DNA of 64,000 nt from Streptococcus parasanguinis CC87K (GCF_000507765.1 NZ_KI669401.1:496001-560000), one strand, 5' to 3'; numbered from the stretch's first letter, positions 53,457 to 62,183 are shown. Translations and numbers: made by a program. Notes: generated by a model from the sequence alone, not told the origin.

Positions 53457-53580
53457 CTTTCGTCTATTAGTATAGAAAAAAGCTAACACTACATGTGGAG
53501 TGTGTGAGTTTGTTAGTGAAACGAAATTAATCCTCAAAAGGTTTCCCAAAACTTTTGAGTCCCACAGACGCATCATGAGG
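53457..53580. repeat. Degenerate repeat copy D
   Basis: Second member of the C/D pair (see 51210-51360), with the same start CTTTCGTCTATTAGTATAGA and end TTTTGAGTCCCACAGACGCAT. Copies C and D enclose the Abi gene and its small RNA. 53257-53456 shows no gene. Confidence 0.5.
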
Positions 53581-53582
53581 AG

Positions 53583-53770
53583 AAATCATGAGTGATATTA
53601 TCAGTTGAATAAGTAAGAGTATAATCTACATCTCCAAAGTAGGAGTGGCTAGTTCCAGCAGAAAGACCTTCATAGGTTTTATAACTGAATAGATCGACTT
53701 ACTTTGTTGTCGAATTTTTCCTGTTCTTCAAGTAATTCTGAGGAATAGACGACAACTTTAAAATCAAATA
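53583..53770 (-). pseudogene. Coding relic on the minus strand
   Basis: Reading the minus strand gives FSLFDFKVVVYSSELLEEQE (about 53770-53690) and, after a stop and frame change, KTYEGLSAGTSHSYFGDVDY (about 53680-53620). Both segments have protein-like composition, but no start or uninterrupted frame remains. Family unknown. Confidence 0.3.
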
Positions 53771-53773
53771 AGC

Positions 53774-53846
53774 TAAAAACGCTCTAAAATCATTAAATTG
53801 ATATTAAAGTGTTTTTTATTGTCAAAATATACAATTGAAAAAATTT
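53774..53846. repeat. Left 73-bp direct repeat of the recombinase/zinc-ribbon element
   Basis: Matches 62028-62100 in the same orientation, with only a handful of differences: TCATTAAATTGATATTA, then GTGTTTTTT and ATTGTCAAAAT are shared. The repeat contains a terminator-like stem (GCTCTAA...TTAAAGTG), so outside transcription is blocked at the left end. Confidence 0.8.
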
Positions 53847-53873
53847 CCAGCTTTTTTAAAATCACTATCTCAG

Positions 53874-53902
53874 ATGACAATTTAATCAAAATATGATATA
53901 AT
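53874..53902 (+). promoter_or_regulatory. Promoter inside the left end of the element
   Basis: ATGACA (53874-53879), 17 bases, TATAAT (53897-53902) preceded by TG plus one base. It is the strongest promoter in the accessory region by eye. Confidence 0.7.
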
Positions 53903-53908
53903 ACAGAA

Positions 53909-54177
53909 AAAGTAAAAATAACAAAAGTAACTTACCAAAGTAAAAGAAAAAAAGTATATAGATAGCCACGGCGGATATTCCTTTCATCGTTTAGAAGGAG
54001 TTGCTGTGGTTATCGTTGTTGCTGAGCTAGTTAATTGCTCTTATTACTTAGATGAAGTTACTTTTATTATTGAATTAATTTAAATAATAATAACGATCAA
54101 TGAAAGTACTCATCGATATTTCCTTTTTGCAGTTTAGAGCTCAAAGGAGAACAGTACTGATTTGGTCGTTTTTTTGC
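53909..54177 (+). ncRNA. Structured leader or small RNA ahead of the recombinase genes
   Basis: About 270 nt. It contains a long hairpin ATAGCCACGGC/GCTGTGGTTAT with an inner TCCTT/AAGGA stem (53963-54017), a GAGC/GCTC hairpin, and a final large terminator hairpin AACGATCAA...AGTACT/AGTACT...TTGGTCGTT with T7 (54088-54177). No ORF with a ribosome site is present. It could be a trans-acting RNA or an attenuator controlling the transposition genes 58 bp downstream. Confidence 0.55.
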
Positions 54178-54234
54178 GTATTGACATCCTAAAAGCCAGT
54201 CAGAACCTTCAGTCATGATAAACAAGGAGAATTA

Positions 54235-55494
54235 ATGAAATTTGTAGTTTATAAACATTCGCTGGTTTTAGGTGATAACAACATCGTGACAAAGCAATTG
54301 ATTGCACTCAAACATGATGATGGCACATTACAATTCACTGATTTTCATAGATATGTAAAATCTGCCACAAAGATTAAATCTATTTCAGACGATGGAAACA
54401 AACGATTTTCATACGTTGTTAAATTTTTGAATTTTATATACGGAACAGTTGGGGTTAACAATCTTGATCAACTAACTTTAGAAATGGTCAAGGAGTTTTT
54501 TATGCTTTATGGTTTAGGACAACTTCCAGAAGATAGAAAAAATAGAAAGAAAAGTACAGTCGAAAAATGTGTAAATGCAGTTCTTGATTTTTTAACTCTA
54601 TACTTGAATGAACGAAAAGGAAAGGTTAAATTGAAGCCAAAAGACCTTTATTCTATCAATACGTTTACCAATAGACGAGGCAGAGTCATCAAAAGAAAAG
54701 AGCTGAATTTTGAGATATTTGTTGATGATAGCAACACACAGAAGTCAATTTTTAGAGATATGCCAAACAGCGCCTTTGAAATGCTCTTCGCTCACATTGC
54801 TCAATGTCACAAGGATTTACTTATGGCTGTTGCCTTGGGAGCATTTGTTGGTTTAAGACCATCAGAAGCTTGTAATGTAAGACGTGAAGATAGCCCTTTG
54901 GGGGCAGGTATCATATTTCACCAAAGTGATAATCAAGTATTTAAAATTGAGGTTGATCTGCGAAAAGAAATGCCCCTTAGAAGCGATTTAAAGTCAACTG
55001 GACGAATTAAAAAGGAAAGACTTCAAGCTGTACCTTATATCTTCTTAGAGGTCTTTTTAGACACCTACAATGACTATATGAGCTACCTAGAAGGTAAAAG
55101 GTATGAGAAAGATTATGGTCCATTAAGCCTTAACAAGCAAGGGAAAGCATTGTCATACGATGTGTACTATCAACGATTTCGTAAGATTATTCGCGAAGAA
55201 ATGATTCCAATATTTCTTAAATCTGATGACCCAGAGGTTGTCTTTTTTGGTCAACTCTTGCAAGAAAATAATATTTCACCCCATATCTTTAGGCACTGGT
55301 ACACCACACAATTGGTTTTGTCAGGTGTTAATGAAGTTAGTGAACTGATGTCTGCTAGAGGAGACAATTCACCAGAAAGTGCTTGGGTTTATTTACAAAA
55401 TAAAGGAGAAATTGCAAAACAATATGGTCAGGTTAATAATGGTGTTTTTGAATATATGAACTGGCAAGCAGAAAAATTGTTTGGAGAAGATTAA
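54235..55494 (+). CDS. Tyrosine recombinase 1 (TnpA-like)
   Basis: A 419-residue site-specific recombinase. An N-terminal core-binding domain (about 55-130) precedes the catalytic domain with Arg in FVGLRPSEACNV, the H-x-x-R box HIFRHWYTTQ, and the nucleophile region ESAWVYLQ. AAGGAG precedes the ATG. It is the first protein gene of the element, separated by 12 bp from the next. Tn554-type TnpA is the nearest functional analogue. Exact subfamily is not determined. Confidence 0.82.
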   Translation: MKFVVYKHSLVLGDNNIVTKQLIALKHDDGTLQFTDFHRYVKSATKIKSISDDGNKRFSYVVKFLNFIYGTVGVNNLDQLTLEMVKEFFMLYGLGQLPEDRKNRKKSTVEKCVNAVLDFLTLYLNERKGKVKLKPKDLYSINTFTNRRGRVIKRKELNFEIFVDDSNTQKSIFRDMPNSAFEMLFAHIAQCHKDLLMAVALGAFVGLRPSEACNVRREDSPLGAGIIFHQSDNQVFKIEVDLRKEMPLRSDLKSTGRIKKERLQAVPYIFLEVFLDTYNDYMSYLEGKRYEKDYGPLSLNKQGKALSYDVYYQRFRKIIREEMIPIFLKSDDPEVVFFGQLLQENNISPHIFRHWYTTQLVLSGVNEVSELMSARGDNSPESAWVYLQNKGEIAKQYGQVNNGVFEYMNWQAEKLFGED

Positions 55495-55506
55495 AAGGAG
55501 TAGCTA

Positions 55507-57360
55507 TTGGTAGTAGATTTAAAAAATTATCTTGAAAGAATATTAGTCGAGTTAGGTGCTGCTACAATAAAACACCGTGAGAAAGTCAGTGGATTCTTAC
55601 TAGACAATGAATGGTTTGGTGTGTCTATAAATCTTGATGATTATACTATTTCTGAAAAAGATGCTGAAGTTCTTAAAAATCACATCAAAGACTATCTAAC
55701 AACACCTCCTGGAATTAAGAGTATGGAAGGAATCTTTTCAAAAAAATTTCCTTCTACAAGTGAATTATTCGTACAATTTGCTGAAGAAGAAAAGCTGAGT
55801 GAAACAAATCGTTTCTATCTACTTGATTTTTTAGCATACTACTTAACAAAGGATTTGTTTCTATATAGTGATGCTGAAGTAGAGACCTTAGTAGAAGTAG
55901 CAACAGAAGTTCTTACGAAGTCACAAGGCAATATCCTCATTCAATTTATTAAATGGCTACTCAATAAAGGCGTTACTCGTTATCGAGTAAGTTTTGAAAT
56001 GACAAAGCGTTACACGATTGAGAGTGCAAATGGAGCGTATGAATTAGATGAATACCTTGAATTAATGTACTACCTATTCAACGAAAACTACATCATAAAA
56101 AATGATATGTTGTGTAAAGCAGCAAATTCAAAAAACTATGCAGATACATGGTTGTATCTAGGGTTACATTTTATTTGCGCACTAAGATCAACAGACTTAG
56201 AAAGATTAGGACATCCTAAATTAACAAGAGAACCATTAGAAGTTTTAGAAGCAGTAGTAGATGGAACTTGGAGTAGTAGTGAAGCTAGAAGGACTTTACT
56301 AAGTATTACAACAAGATTGACTTATTTAAACTTAACACCTAATAAAACCAAAAACGCTTCTAATGTTGCTCAGTTAAAGTTTCATGTCCCAGAAAGTTGT
56401 CAGGTTCTTATTGGAACGTTATTGGCTATCTGTGAGGCACATTTCCAACTTCAAATACCATACAATGCAGAAAATCCATTGATCAGACAAATTAAAACTT
56501 ATGAAAAGATTACTAGTTATATGGGAGAGGAAATCGGAAATTTATTTTTAGAGCGTAACTTTAGTAGTCGTTCTGCAAACAAGTCCTACTTACAATCTGT
56601 CGCAATGTTAGCAGATGATGTTCTTGAAGAAAAGTCAGAACTGAATATTAAAGGTTATTTTCTAGCAGCATTAGCTCGTAGCCATAAAGGGGATTTTAAT
56701 GAATTTGCACAAACCACAACAACGTATCTAAAAGATGCCCAACTCGGACAACTAAAACCTGAAATGGTTGCAAAAGAGCTATTTGAACGAGGCGTATTAT
56801 CCATGATTCCGTCTATGCTCTTGACCATTGTAACTAGAGGAAAGTATAAAAAATTAAGTCCAAGCCAACAAACTCAAATGATTAAAAGTTTAGATTTAAC
56901 GCCAATTGAAATTGAAAAAACGTTGGAATTGAGTATTAGGGCTGATTCACGTTCGCAACAAGCATTAAAAACTCTAGTTGAAAATAATGTTGATCCTGAA
57001 CAATTACTGACGATCTGTCATCGAATTGGTAACGGAGAAGCTTTTTCTAAGCAAGGAGAGAGTATGTGTCTTTTATCTGCACTAGGGAAACTATGTCCCT
57101 ATGATGACCGTCAGCATTGCGTCGGCTGTCAGTATGAATTACAAACAAAATCTACCTTGCTTTTGTTAATTGGTGAGTTTAATCGACTCAATAAACAATA
57201 TCAAAAATTAAAGAATGAACTTGAACGAGGAAAGGTTCGAGCCATTCTTGAGAAGCAGATTAAACCATGTCTTACAGAAATGTTGCAAGCTTTATCAGAA
57301 CAGTATGGCGAAGCTGTATTGTCTGATTATGAGGATATTATTAAGGAGTTAGTCAGTTGA
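55507..57360 (+). CDS. Recombinase-like protein 2, probably catalytically degenerate
   Basis: A 617-residue protein with TTG start 55507 (AAAAGGAG upstream). A segment FICALRSTDLERLGHPKL (about residues 222-239) resembles the first catalytic Arg box of tyrosine recombinases, but no H-x-x-R box or terminal His/Tyr motif is found. A cysteine cluster CPYDDRQHCVGC lies at about 535-546, followed by a coiled coil to the end. It is probably a structural subunit of a three-protein recombination complex. The stop overlaps the next start by 4 bases. Confidence 0.6.
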   Translation: MVVDLKNYLERILVELGAATIKHREKVSGFLLDNEWFGVSINLDDYTISEKDAEVLKNHIKDYLTTPPGIKSMEGIFSKKFPSTSELFVQFAEEEKLSETNRFYLLDFLAYYLTKDLFLYSDAEVETLVEVATEVLTKSQGNILIQFIKWLLNKGVTRYRVSFEMTKRYTIESANGAYELDEYLELMYYLFNENYIIKNDMLCKAANSKNYADTWLYLGLHFICALRSTDLERLGHPKLTREPLEVLEAVVDGTWSSSEARRTLLSITTRLTYLNLTPNKTKNASNVAQLKFHVPESCQVLIGTLLAICEAHFQLQIPYNAENPLIRQIKTYEKITSYMGEEIGNLFLERNFSSRSANKSYLQSVAMLADDVLEEKSELNIKGYFLAALARSHKGDFNEFAQTTTTYLKDAQLGQLKPEMVAKELFERGVLSMIPSMLLTIVTRGKYKKLSPSQQTQMIKSLDLTPIEIEKTLELSIRADSRSQQALKTLVENNVDPEQLLTICHRIGNGEAFSKQGESMCLLSALGKLCPYDDRQHCVGCQYELQTKSTLLLLIGEFNRLNKQYQKLKNELERGKVRAILEKQIKPCLTEMLQALSEQYGEAVLSDYEDIIKELVS

Positions 57361-59018
57361 ATAATCAATCAAAATTATTTCGTAAAGTAAATGAAATTAT
57401 CCTGTTTGATGACAATATGATTGAGAGCGCAAAAGAATGTTTTCAAGACTATGTTGAAAAAGGGATTATTCTAACCACCAATTTTGAAGAAAATAAATGG
57501 GAAACGACTAATGAATATTCTAACGTTAGCTTCATTTTTAACTTGAATAAATTCCAATATAAAAGGTTTTATGAACAAGTATTTCAATTATCTTTTGATG
57601 ATTTTGTTACCTACTTAAAGAGTTTTATAGTGCTATCTATGGAACATCATGTTTTAATCACTCTCCAAGCCTTTTTAAGAGATATAAAGAAATTAGTCAA
57701 AGAACTAAAAGTGAACGAAGTCTTCTCATTAGCAAATATGAAGATTTCCAACCCCTCAGTATGTATAGATTTTCTTTCTACACTACCATGTTTAGAGAGT
57801 AACGAATTAACCCAACTGATTGAGCAACTAGACGAACTTTTAAATGTTAGTTATCAACTGAACACTAAAAAACAGCGAAAGTTAGCCCAATTTCAATCCT
57901 ATTTTTTATTTAATGATATTTTAAACGACTATTGGGTTAAATCATTATTAGATGAGGAAAGATTGTTTTACTACCCTCTTTACTTATGGTGGCAAATAAC
58001 AGCAGTAGTACCACTTAGACCAAGGGAGTTTTTGCTCACTCAGAGAAATTGTCTCACAGAAAAAGACGGAAAATATTACTTAACTCTCAGACGAAATAAC
58101 TTAAAAGGAAAAGACAAGGGAGTATCCCATAAAATTTCAGAGGATTATTATTTAACAACTTACGAAGTACCATTTAAGCTTGCGAGTGAGATTTTAAATT
58201 ATTTAGAACTAACCAAAGATTTATCATCTACTCAGTTGGATACTCTATTTGTGACAGACTCTCATTATCGGAAATGGAAACGTATTTCTGGTACTAAAAA
58301 CCGTTTCTTGACATACAGTAACTTAAATACAATTTTAAAATATTTCTTTAATGAGATTGTATCTCAACAGTATGGGTATTTTGTCCATCATATCAATTCC
58401 CCAAAGCAATTAGACGATCATGAGATTAATTTCATTCATATTGGAGATACTAGACACATTGCAATGATCAATTTGATAGCAGAAGGAGCTAGTCCAGTAA
58501 CAGCAATGCTCTTAGCTGGACATGATAGTATCACAACATCTTCACATTATTTTTCAAATCTGAGTCAGTTTATTGAATGTAGGAGCTATCAGCTTTATCG
58601 TAAATTAACAAACTCTCAAACGTCTTACGCTATAAGTAAAACTCAACATAAATACACCATTAATAAAAACTATGTTCCTCTTGATAATAAGGGCAGATGT
58701 TATTCACCTCGATTTGCGGAAGGTGATTATTCAGACTGTCTTAAAGTCATTAGCTCACATGCAGAGCTTGGTGCTTGTACTAGTTGTCCATTTTACAGAA
58801 AAGCTGGAAAAGATTATTTCTCTATGGATAAATCCTTTAAGAAATCAATCGACGAGGAAGCTTTAATTGTAGATGAGGCTATAAAAAGAGTTCGACAAGG
58901 AAAGGGGAATATAGAAGATATTGGTGAGGCATTATTAAAACTTAAAACAGTTAGTCATTCTTATCAAGAATATCTAACTGAAAAACATTTATCCTTACAG
59001 GAGTTCTCAAATGGCTAG
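57357..59018 (+). CDS. Tyrosine recombinase 3 (TnpB-like)
   Basis: A 553-residue recombinase with TTG start 57357 overlapping the previous stop. The catalytic features are VPLRPREFLL (Arg I), GDTRHIAMINLI (Arg II box), and LAGHDSITTSSHYF with the His and candidate Tyr. A C-terminal Cys motif (CYSPRF...CLKV...CTSCPF) probably binds zinc. It overlaps the coiled-coil gene by 8 bases. The long C-terminal extension after the catalytic core is like Tn554 TnpB. Confidence 0.78.
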   Translation: MNNQSKLFRKVNEIILFDDNMIESAKECFQDYVEKGIILTTNFEENKWETTNEYSNVSFIFNLNKFQYKRFYEQVFQLSFDDFVTYLKSFIVLSMEHHVLITLQAFLRDIKKLVKELKVNEVFSLANMKISNPSVCIDFLSTLPCLESNELTQLIEQLDELLNVSYQLNTKKQRKLAQFQSYFLFNDILNDYWVKSLLDEERLFYYPLYLWWQITAVVPLRPREFLLTQRNCLTEKDGKYYLTLRRNNLKGKDKGVSHKISEDYYLTTYEVPFKLASEILNYLELTKDLSSTQLDTLFVTDSHYRKWKRISGTKNRFLTYSNLNTILKYFFNEIVSQQYGYFVHHINSPKQLDDHEINFIHIGDTRHIAMINLIAEGASPVTAMLLAGHDSITTSSHYFSNLSQFIECRSYQLYRKLTNSQTSYAISKTQHKYTINKNYVPLDNKGRCYSPRFAEGDYSDCLKVISSHAELGACTSCPFYRKAGKDYFSMDKSFKKSIDEEALIVDEAIKRVRQGKGNIEDIGEALLKLKTVSHSYQEYLTEKHLSLQEFSNG

Positions 59019-59736
59019 AAAGAAGTATATTGATAATCAATTATTGCTATTATTATTTGAACATTATTTACTGGAACATTGTTCGAATAATCCTAGACTA
59101 TTCAAAATTCCACAGTTTGGAAATTACCTTAGAAGCAACGGATTTTCGCAGGTTGCAGACACAACGATTAGAAGAAACAAAGAATTTAGACAAGCCCTTA
59201 ATGATAGATTGGAACTATTTGAAGACGACACTTATCAAACAGTTATAACGTATAAAACTCTAGATGTAGAACGTTTCTTAATGACCAATAGAACCCCTAA
59301 AGCAATCAAATCAGCATTAATGGAACTTAACAATTATTATAAAAGAGTTGTTGATGCAGCAATAGAATATAAGGAAGAAGCCAGTAAGCTCAAAACAAGA
59401 GTTTCAGAGTTGAAAAATGAGGTAGCACAACTTAATAAAAAGAATGCTGAAATAAAGGAGCAGACAGCGTTAAACAAAGAATTATTAGAGGAAAACAAAA
59501 AGTTAAGGAATCTTCTTAAAACTAGTTTGTATCCTGATATTGCGAATGAATTGTTAAAAGAAGAGGGCTTGTTAAAATCTGATCAGCAACTAGTAACTAA
59601 GAAGTATCTTAGTGAGAATGTTATTACTTCAGACACAAAAATATCTTTTGAAAAACATACTCATACTGAAAAGCAAACAAGCAAAAGTAAGATTTTGGAA
59701 ATAAAAGACTTACTGGATAACAAGACTAAGTATTAG
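59011..59736 (+). CDS. Coiled-coil accessory protein (TnpC/DUF6262-like)
   Basis: A 241-residue protein. The N-terminal 90 residues contain a helix-turn-helix-like region (LRSNGFSQVADTTIRRNKEF), and about 105-170 is a heptad-rich coiled coil (LKTRVSELKNEVAQLNKKNA). This is the profile of TnpC of Tn554-type elements, which helps orient integration. It overlaps recombinase 3 by 8 bases and precedes the zinc-ribbon gene by 9. Confidence 0.65.
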   Translation: MARKKYIDNQLLLLLFEHYLLEHCSNNPRLFKIPQFGNYLRSNGFSQVADTTIRRNKEFRQALNDRLELFEDDTYQTVITYKTLDVERFLMTNRTPKAIKSALMELNNYYKRVVDAAIEYKEEASKLKTRVSELKNEVAQLNKKNAEIKEQTALNKELLEENKKLRNLLKTSLYPDIANELLKEEGLLKSDQQLVTKKYLSENVITSDTKISFEKHTHTEKQTSKSKILEIKDLLDNKTKY

Positions 59737-59745
59737 GAGGAGAAA

Positions 59746-62022
59746 ATGTCAGACTTAATCACTGATTTTCCAGCCTTATTGAACTATTGGGACTTTGACA
59801 AGAATATCAAAATAGATGTAGAAAAAATAACAATTACCAGTAAAAAACACATTAACTGGAAATGTCCTACCTGTTCTTATGAATGGAAAGCAAGTACATC
59901 AAAATCTTATAAGAATATTCAAAATCATTCAAAAATCTGTCCTGTATGTGAGCTTGGAAAAGTGTTCATAAAAGGGGAAAACTCTATATCTGCAAGGATT
60001 CCTAACTTTCTAAGGTACATAAACTTTCATTATGAAAATATAGAAACCATTCAGGAAGAGATTGATAATTTATCTTTTTCTTCAAAGAGGTTATTTCACT
60101 TCAAATGTCCTACCTGTCATGTTGGTTGGAAAGATGTAGCAAACACTTCTAAATTAATCAATAAACATAATCAAGAGCTTGTTCATGTCGGATGTAATGA
60201 AAGTACACATTTTGTACCTTACACTAAAGCATACCCTAATCTTCGGAAAATTTATCTTCCAGGGGAACAAAACGATGTAGAGTTTAATGATTTGAAGTTA
60301 AGTGACAATGTTACAATCCCTAGAAATTGGAAATGCGACAAATGTGACCATATCTTTAAGTTGTCTATTGATCAGCTAATTTCAAGAATCAAAAGATATA
60401 GTTTCTATTGTACTAACTGTAAAGCTACATTCGATACCCCAATTAAAGTGAAAGCGAACCCCCTATTACATACAGATAGAAATCTTTTTAAGCAATTTAT
60501 TCCAACTCATGTAAAAAGTAATATGATTGATAGTTTATCCAACATCTTAGTAAGATGGCAGTGTTTTAAATGTCATGGTCAATATGAATGTAGTGTTGTC
60601 AAAAGGCATCTTGAAGGCTGCCCTTATTGTGATAATAAATTGATGTTAAAAGGATATAATACTTTACAAGAAACTCATCCTTATTTAGAGAAATTTTGGG
60701 ATAAAAGTAATGATAAACCTATTTCTGAATACTGGTATAAGTCTTCTAAATGCATAAATTGGAAATGCCCTTGCTGCAAAGTCAGTTTTTATTGTAGTCC
60801 AATTGAAATGATTTTAAGAACCGACTTAGAGAATAGTAATTTTCAAACTTGTCCTAATCGTTGTGATTGGGATACACTTGTTTTTAACAATGATATACTC
60901 TATAATTTCCCAAAATTACAGGAAGAATGGAGCGATAAAAATGGATTGCCTGTTCATTTAGCATTGATCCACATCGAAACAAAAAAATATTGGTGGAAGT
61001 GTTCTGTTTGTCAAGGTGAATACCTTTGTTCAATTCCAATAAGAAAAGAAGTAATAGATAGCTGTCCATATTGTAATGATGAACAAGCATTAAAAGGTTA
61101 TAATACAATTGCAGATACTTATCCTGAGTTGTGTGACCTTTGGAGTAGCAAGAATGTAGAAAAACCTGATGAGGTGACGAAATCGTCAGAAACCGAGAAC
61201 AAAATATTTAATTGGATTTGTGATTGTTGTGATTTAGAATTTCAGGAGAGATTAGGGATTGTTCTAGGTGTGTTTACAAACAATAATTCTAATAGTCTCA
61301 ATTCTATATGTCCTTACTGTAATAAAAAAATTCCTAAACCAAATGAAACACTAAGCTATGTTAAACCGTACTTAAACAATGAATGGGTAAAAGAACTGAA
61401 TGGTGATATTGATACCTTCTTTTATAATTCAAATGCTTTAACCAATTGGATTTGTCGAAAATGTCACAGAAGTTTTAAAGCAAAAATTTCTGATCGCCAC
61501 AAAAACGACCAATGTTGTCCATATTGTTCTTTTAAGAAGACTGCAAAAGGTTATAATGATCTTGAAACAACACATCCTTGGTTAATTAAAGAATGGTCAT
61601 CATTAAATAAACAAGAAATGTCTTCAGTAAGGGCAAATTCAACATATAATGCATGGTGGAAATGCCCTGTATGTACTGGAGAATATCAGAAAGTTATTAA
61701 AGAAAAATTTTACAGAGAAAATTCTTGTCCATACTGTAGAAATCAAAAAGTATTAAAAGGATTTAACGATTTAGCAACAACGCAACAAAGTCTAATGAAT
61801 GAGTGGGATTATCTAAATAACTCCTTGATAGTAAGTCCAACTGAAATTACAGAGTTGAGTATTCTGCCTGTATGGTGGATATGTCAAGAAAATCTTAATC
61901 ACCGTTACAAAATTCAAGTAAAAGAAAGAATGGCATACAAAAAACGCAATAAAAGGTCGTGTTCCATTTGCAAAGGCCACAGAAGAAAGCAAGAACACTT
62001 TGTACAGTTTGAAAAAATATAG
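59746..62022 (+). CDS. Zinc-ribbon repeat protein (probable DUF4379-type)
   Basis: A 758-residue protein made of about nine repeated units of 65-75 residues. Each unit has a W-x-C-x-x-C pair, a second CPYC/CPVC pair and a linker of the form KGYNDLETTHPWLIKEW. The units match the 'probable zinc-ribbon' repeats found in homing-endonuclease-like and phage proteins. I see no nuclease motif at the C-terminus, which is basic (KGHRRKQEH). It is the last gene of the element. It may recognise DNA at the target or act as cargo. Confidence 0.7.
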   Translation: MSDLITDFPALLNYWDFDKNIKIDVEKITITSKKHINWKCPTCSYEWKASTSKSYKNIQNHSKICPVCELGKVFIKGENSISARIPNFLRYINFHYENIETIQEEIDNLSFSSKRLFHFKCPTCHVGWKDVANTSKLINKHNQELVHVGCNESTHFVPYTKAYPNLRKIYLPGEQNDVEFNDLKLSDNVTIPRNWKCDKCDHIFKLSIDQLISRIKRYSFYCTNCKATFDTPIKVKANPLLHTDRNLFKQFIPTHVKSNMIDSLSNILVRWQCFKCHGQYECSVVKRHLEGCPYCDNKLMLKGYNTLQETHPYLEKFWDKSNDKPISEYWYKSSKCINWKCPCCKVSFYCSPIEMILRTDLENSNFQTCPNRCDWDTLVFNNDILYNFPKLQEEWSDKNGLPVHLALIHIETKKYWWKCSVCQGEYLCSIPIRKEVIDSCPYCNDEQALKGYNTIADTYPELCDLWSSKNVEKPDEVTKSSETENKIFNWICDCCDLEFQERLGIVLGVFTNNNSNSLNSICPYCNKKIPKPNETLSYVKPYLNNEWVKELNGDIDTFFYNSNALTNWICRKCHRSFKAKISDRHKNDQCCPYCSFKKTAKGYNDLETTHPWLIKEWSSLNKQEMSSVRANSTYNAWWKCPVCTGEYQKVIKEKFYRENSCPYCRNQKVLKGFNDLATTQQSLMNEWDYLNNSLIVSPTEITELSILPVWWICQENLNHRYKIQVKERMAYKKRNKRSCSICKGHRRKQEHFVQFEKI

Positions 62023-62027
62023 ATAAA

Positions 62028-62100
62028 TAAAAACACTCTAAATTTCATTAAATTGATATTAGAGTGTTTTTTTATTGTCAAAATGTACATTTGAAAATTT
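62028..62100. repeat. Right 73-bp direct repeat of the element, containing a terminator
   Basis: Partner of 53774-53846. The stem ACACTCTAA...TTAGAGTGT plus T7 also terminates the zinc-ribbon gene. Confidence 0.8.
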
Positions 62101-62107
62101 TTTAGTT

Positions 62108-62183
62108 TTCACTTAAATAAAGTACATTTTCAACTGAATTGAGAGTAGTAAAAAATTCCAGTGTTCACTTAAATAAAGTACAT
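62108..62183. repeat. Two spaced copies of a 20-bp sequence
   Basis: TTCACTTAAATAAAGTACAT occurs at 62108-62127 and 62164-62183, a 56-bp period, between the element's right repeat and the dif-like site. Part of the spacer (CAACTGAATT) also appears in the SIR2-HEPN flanking repeat. Confidence 0.6.

Larger units (their letters stand above)
53774..62100 (+). mobile_element. 8.3-kb direct-repeat-bounded element with three recombinase-like genes
   Basis: The 73-bp repeats enclose a structured RNA, a tyrosine recombinase (54235), a degenerate recombinase-like protein (55507), a second tyrosine recombinase (57357), a coiled-coil protein (59011) and a zinc-ribbon repeat protein (59746), all on the plus strand with overlaps or gaps of 12 bp or less. 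The layout resembles Tn554-type TnpA/TnpB/TnpC and recombinase-in-trio elements. It lies less than 200 bp from the dif-like site. The boundaries are inferred from the repeats. Confidence 0.65.
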
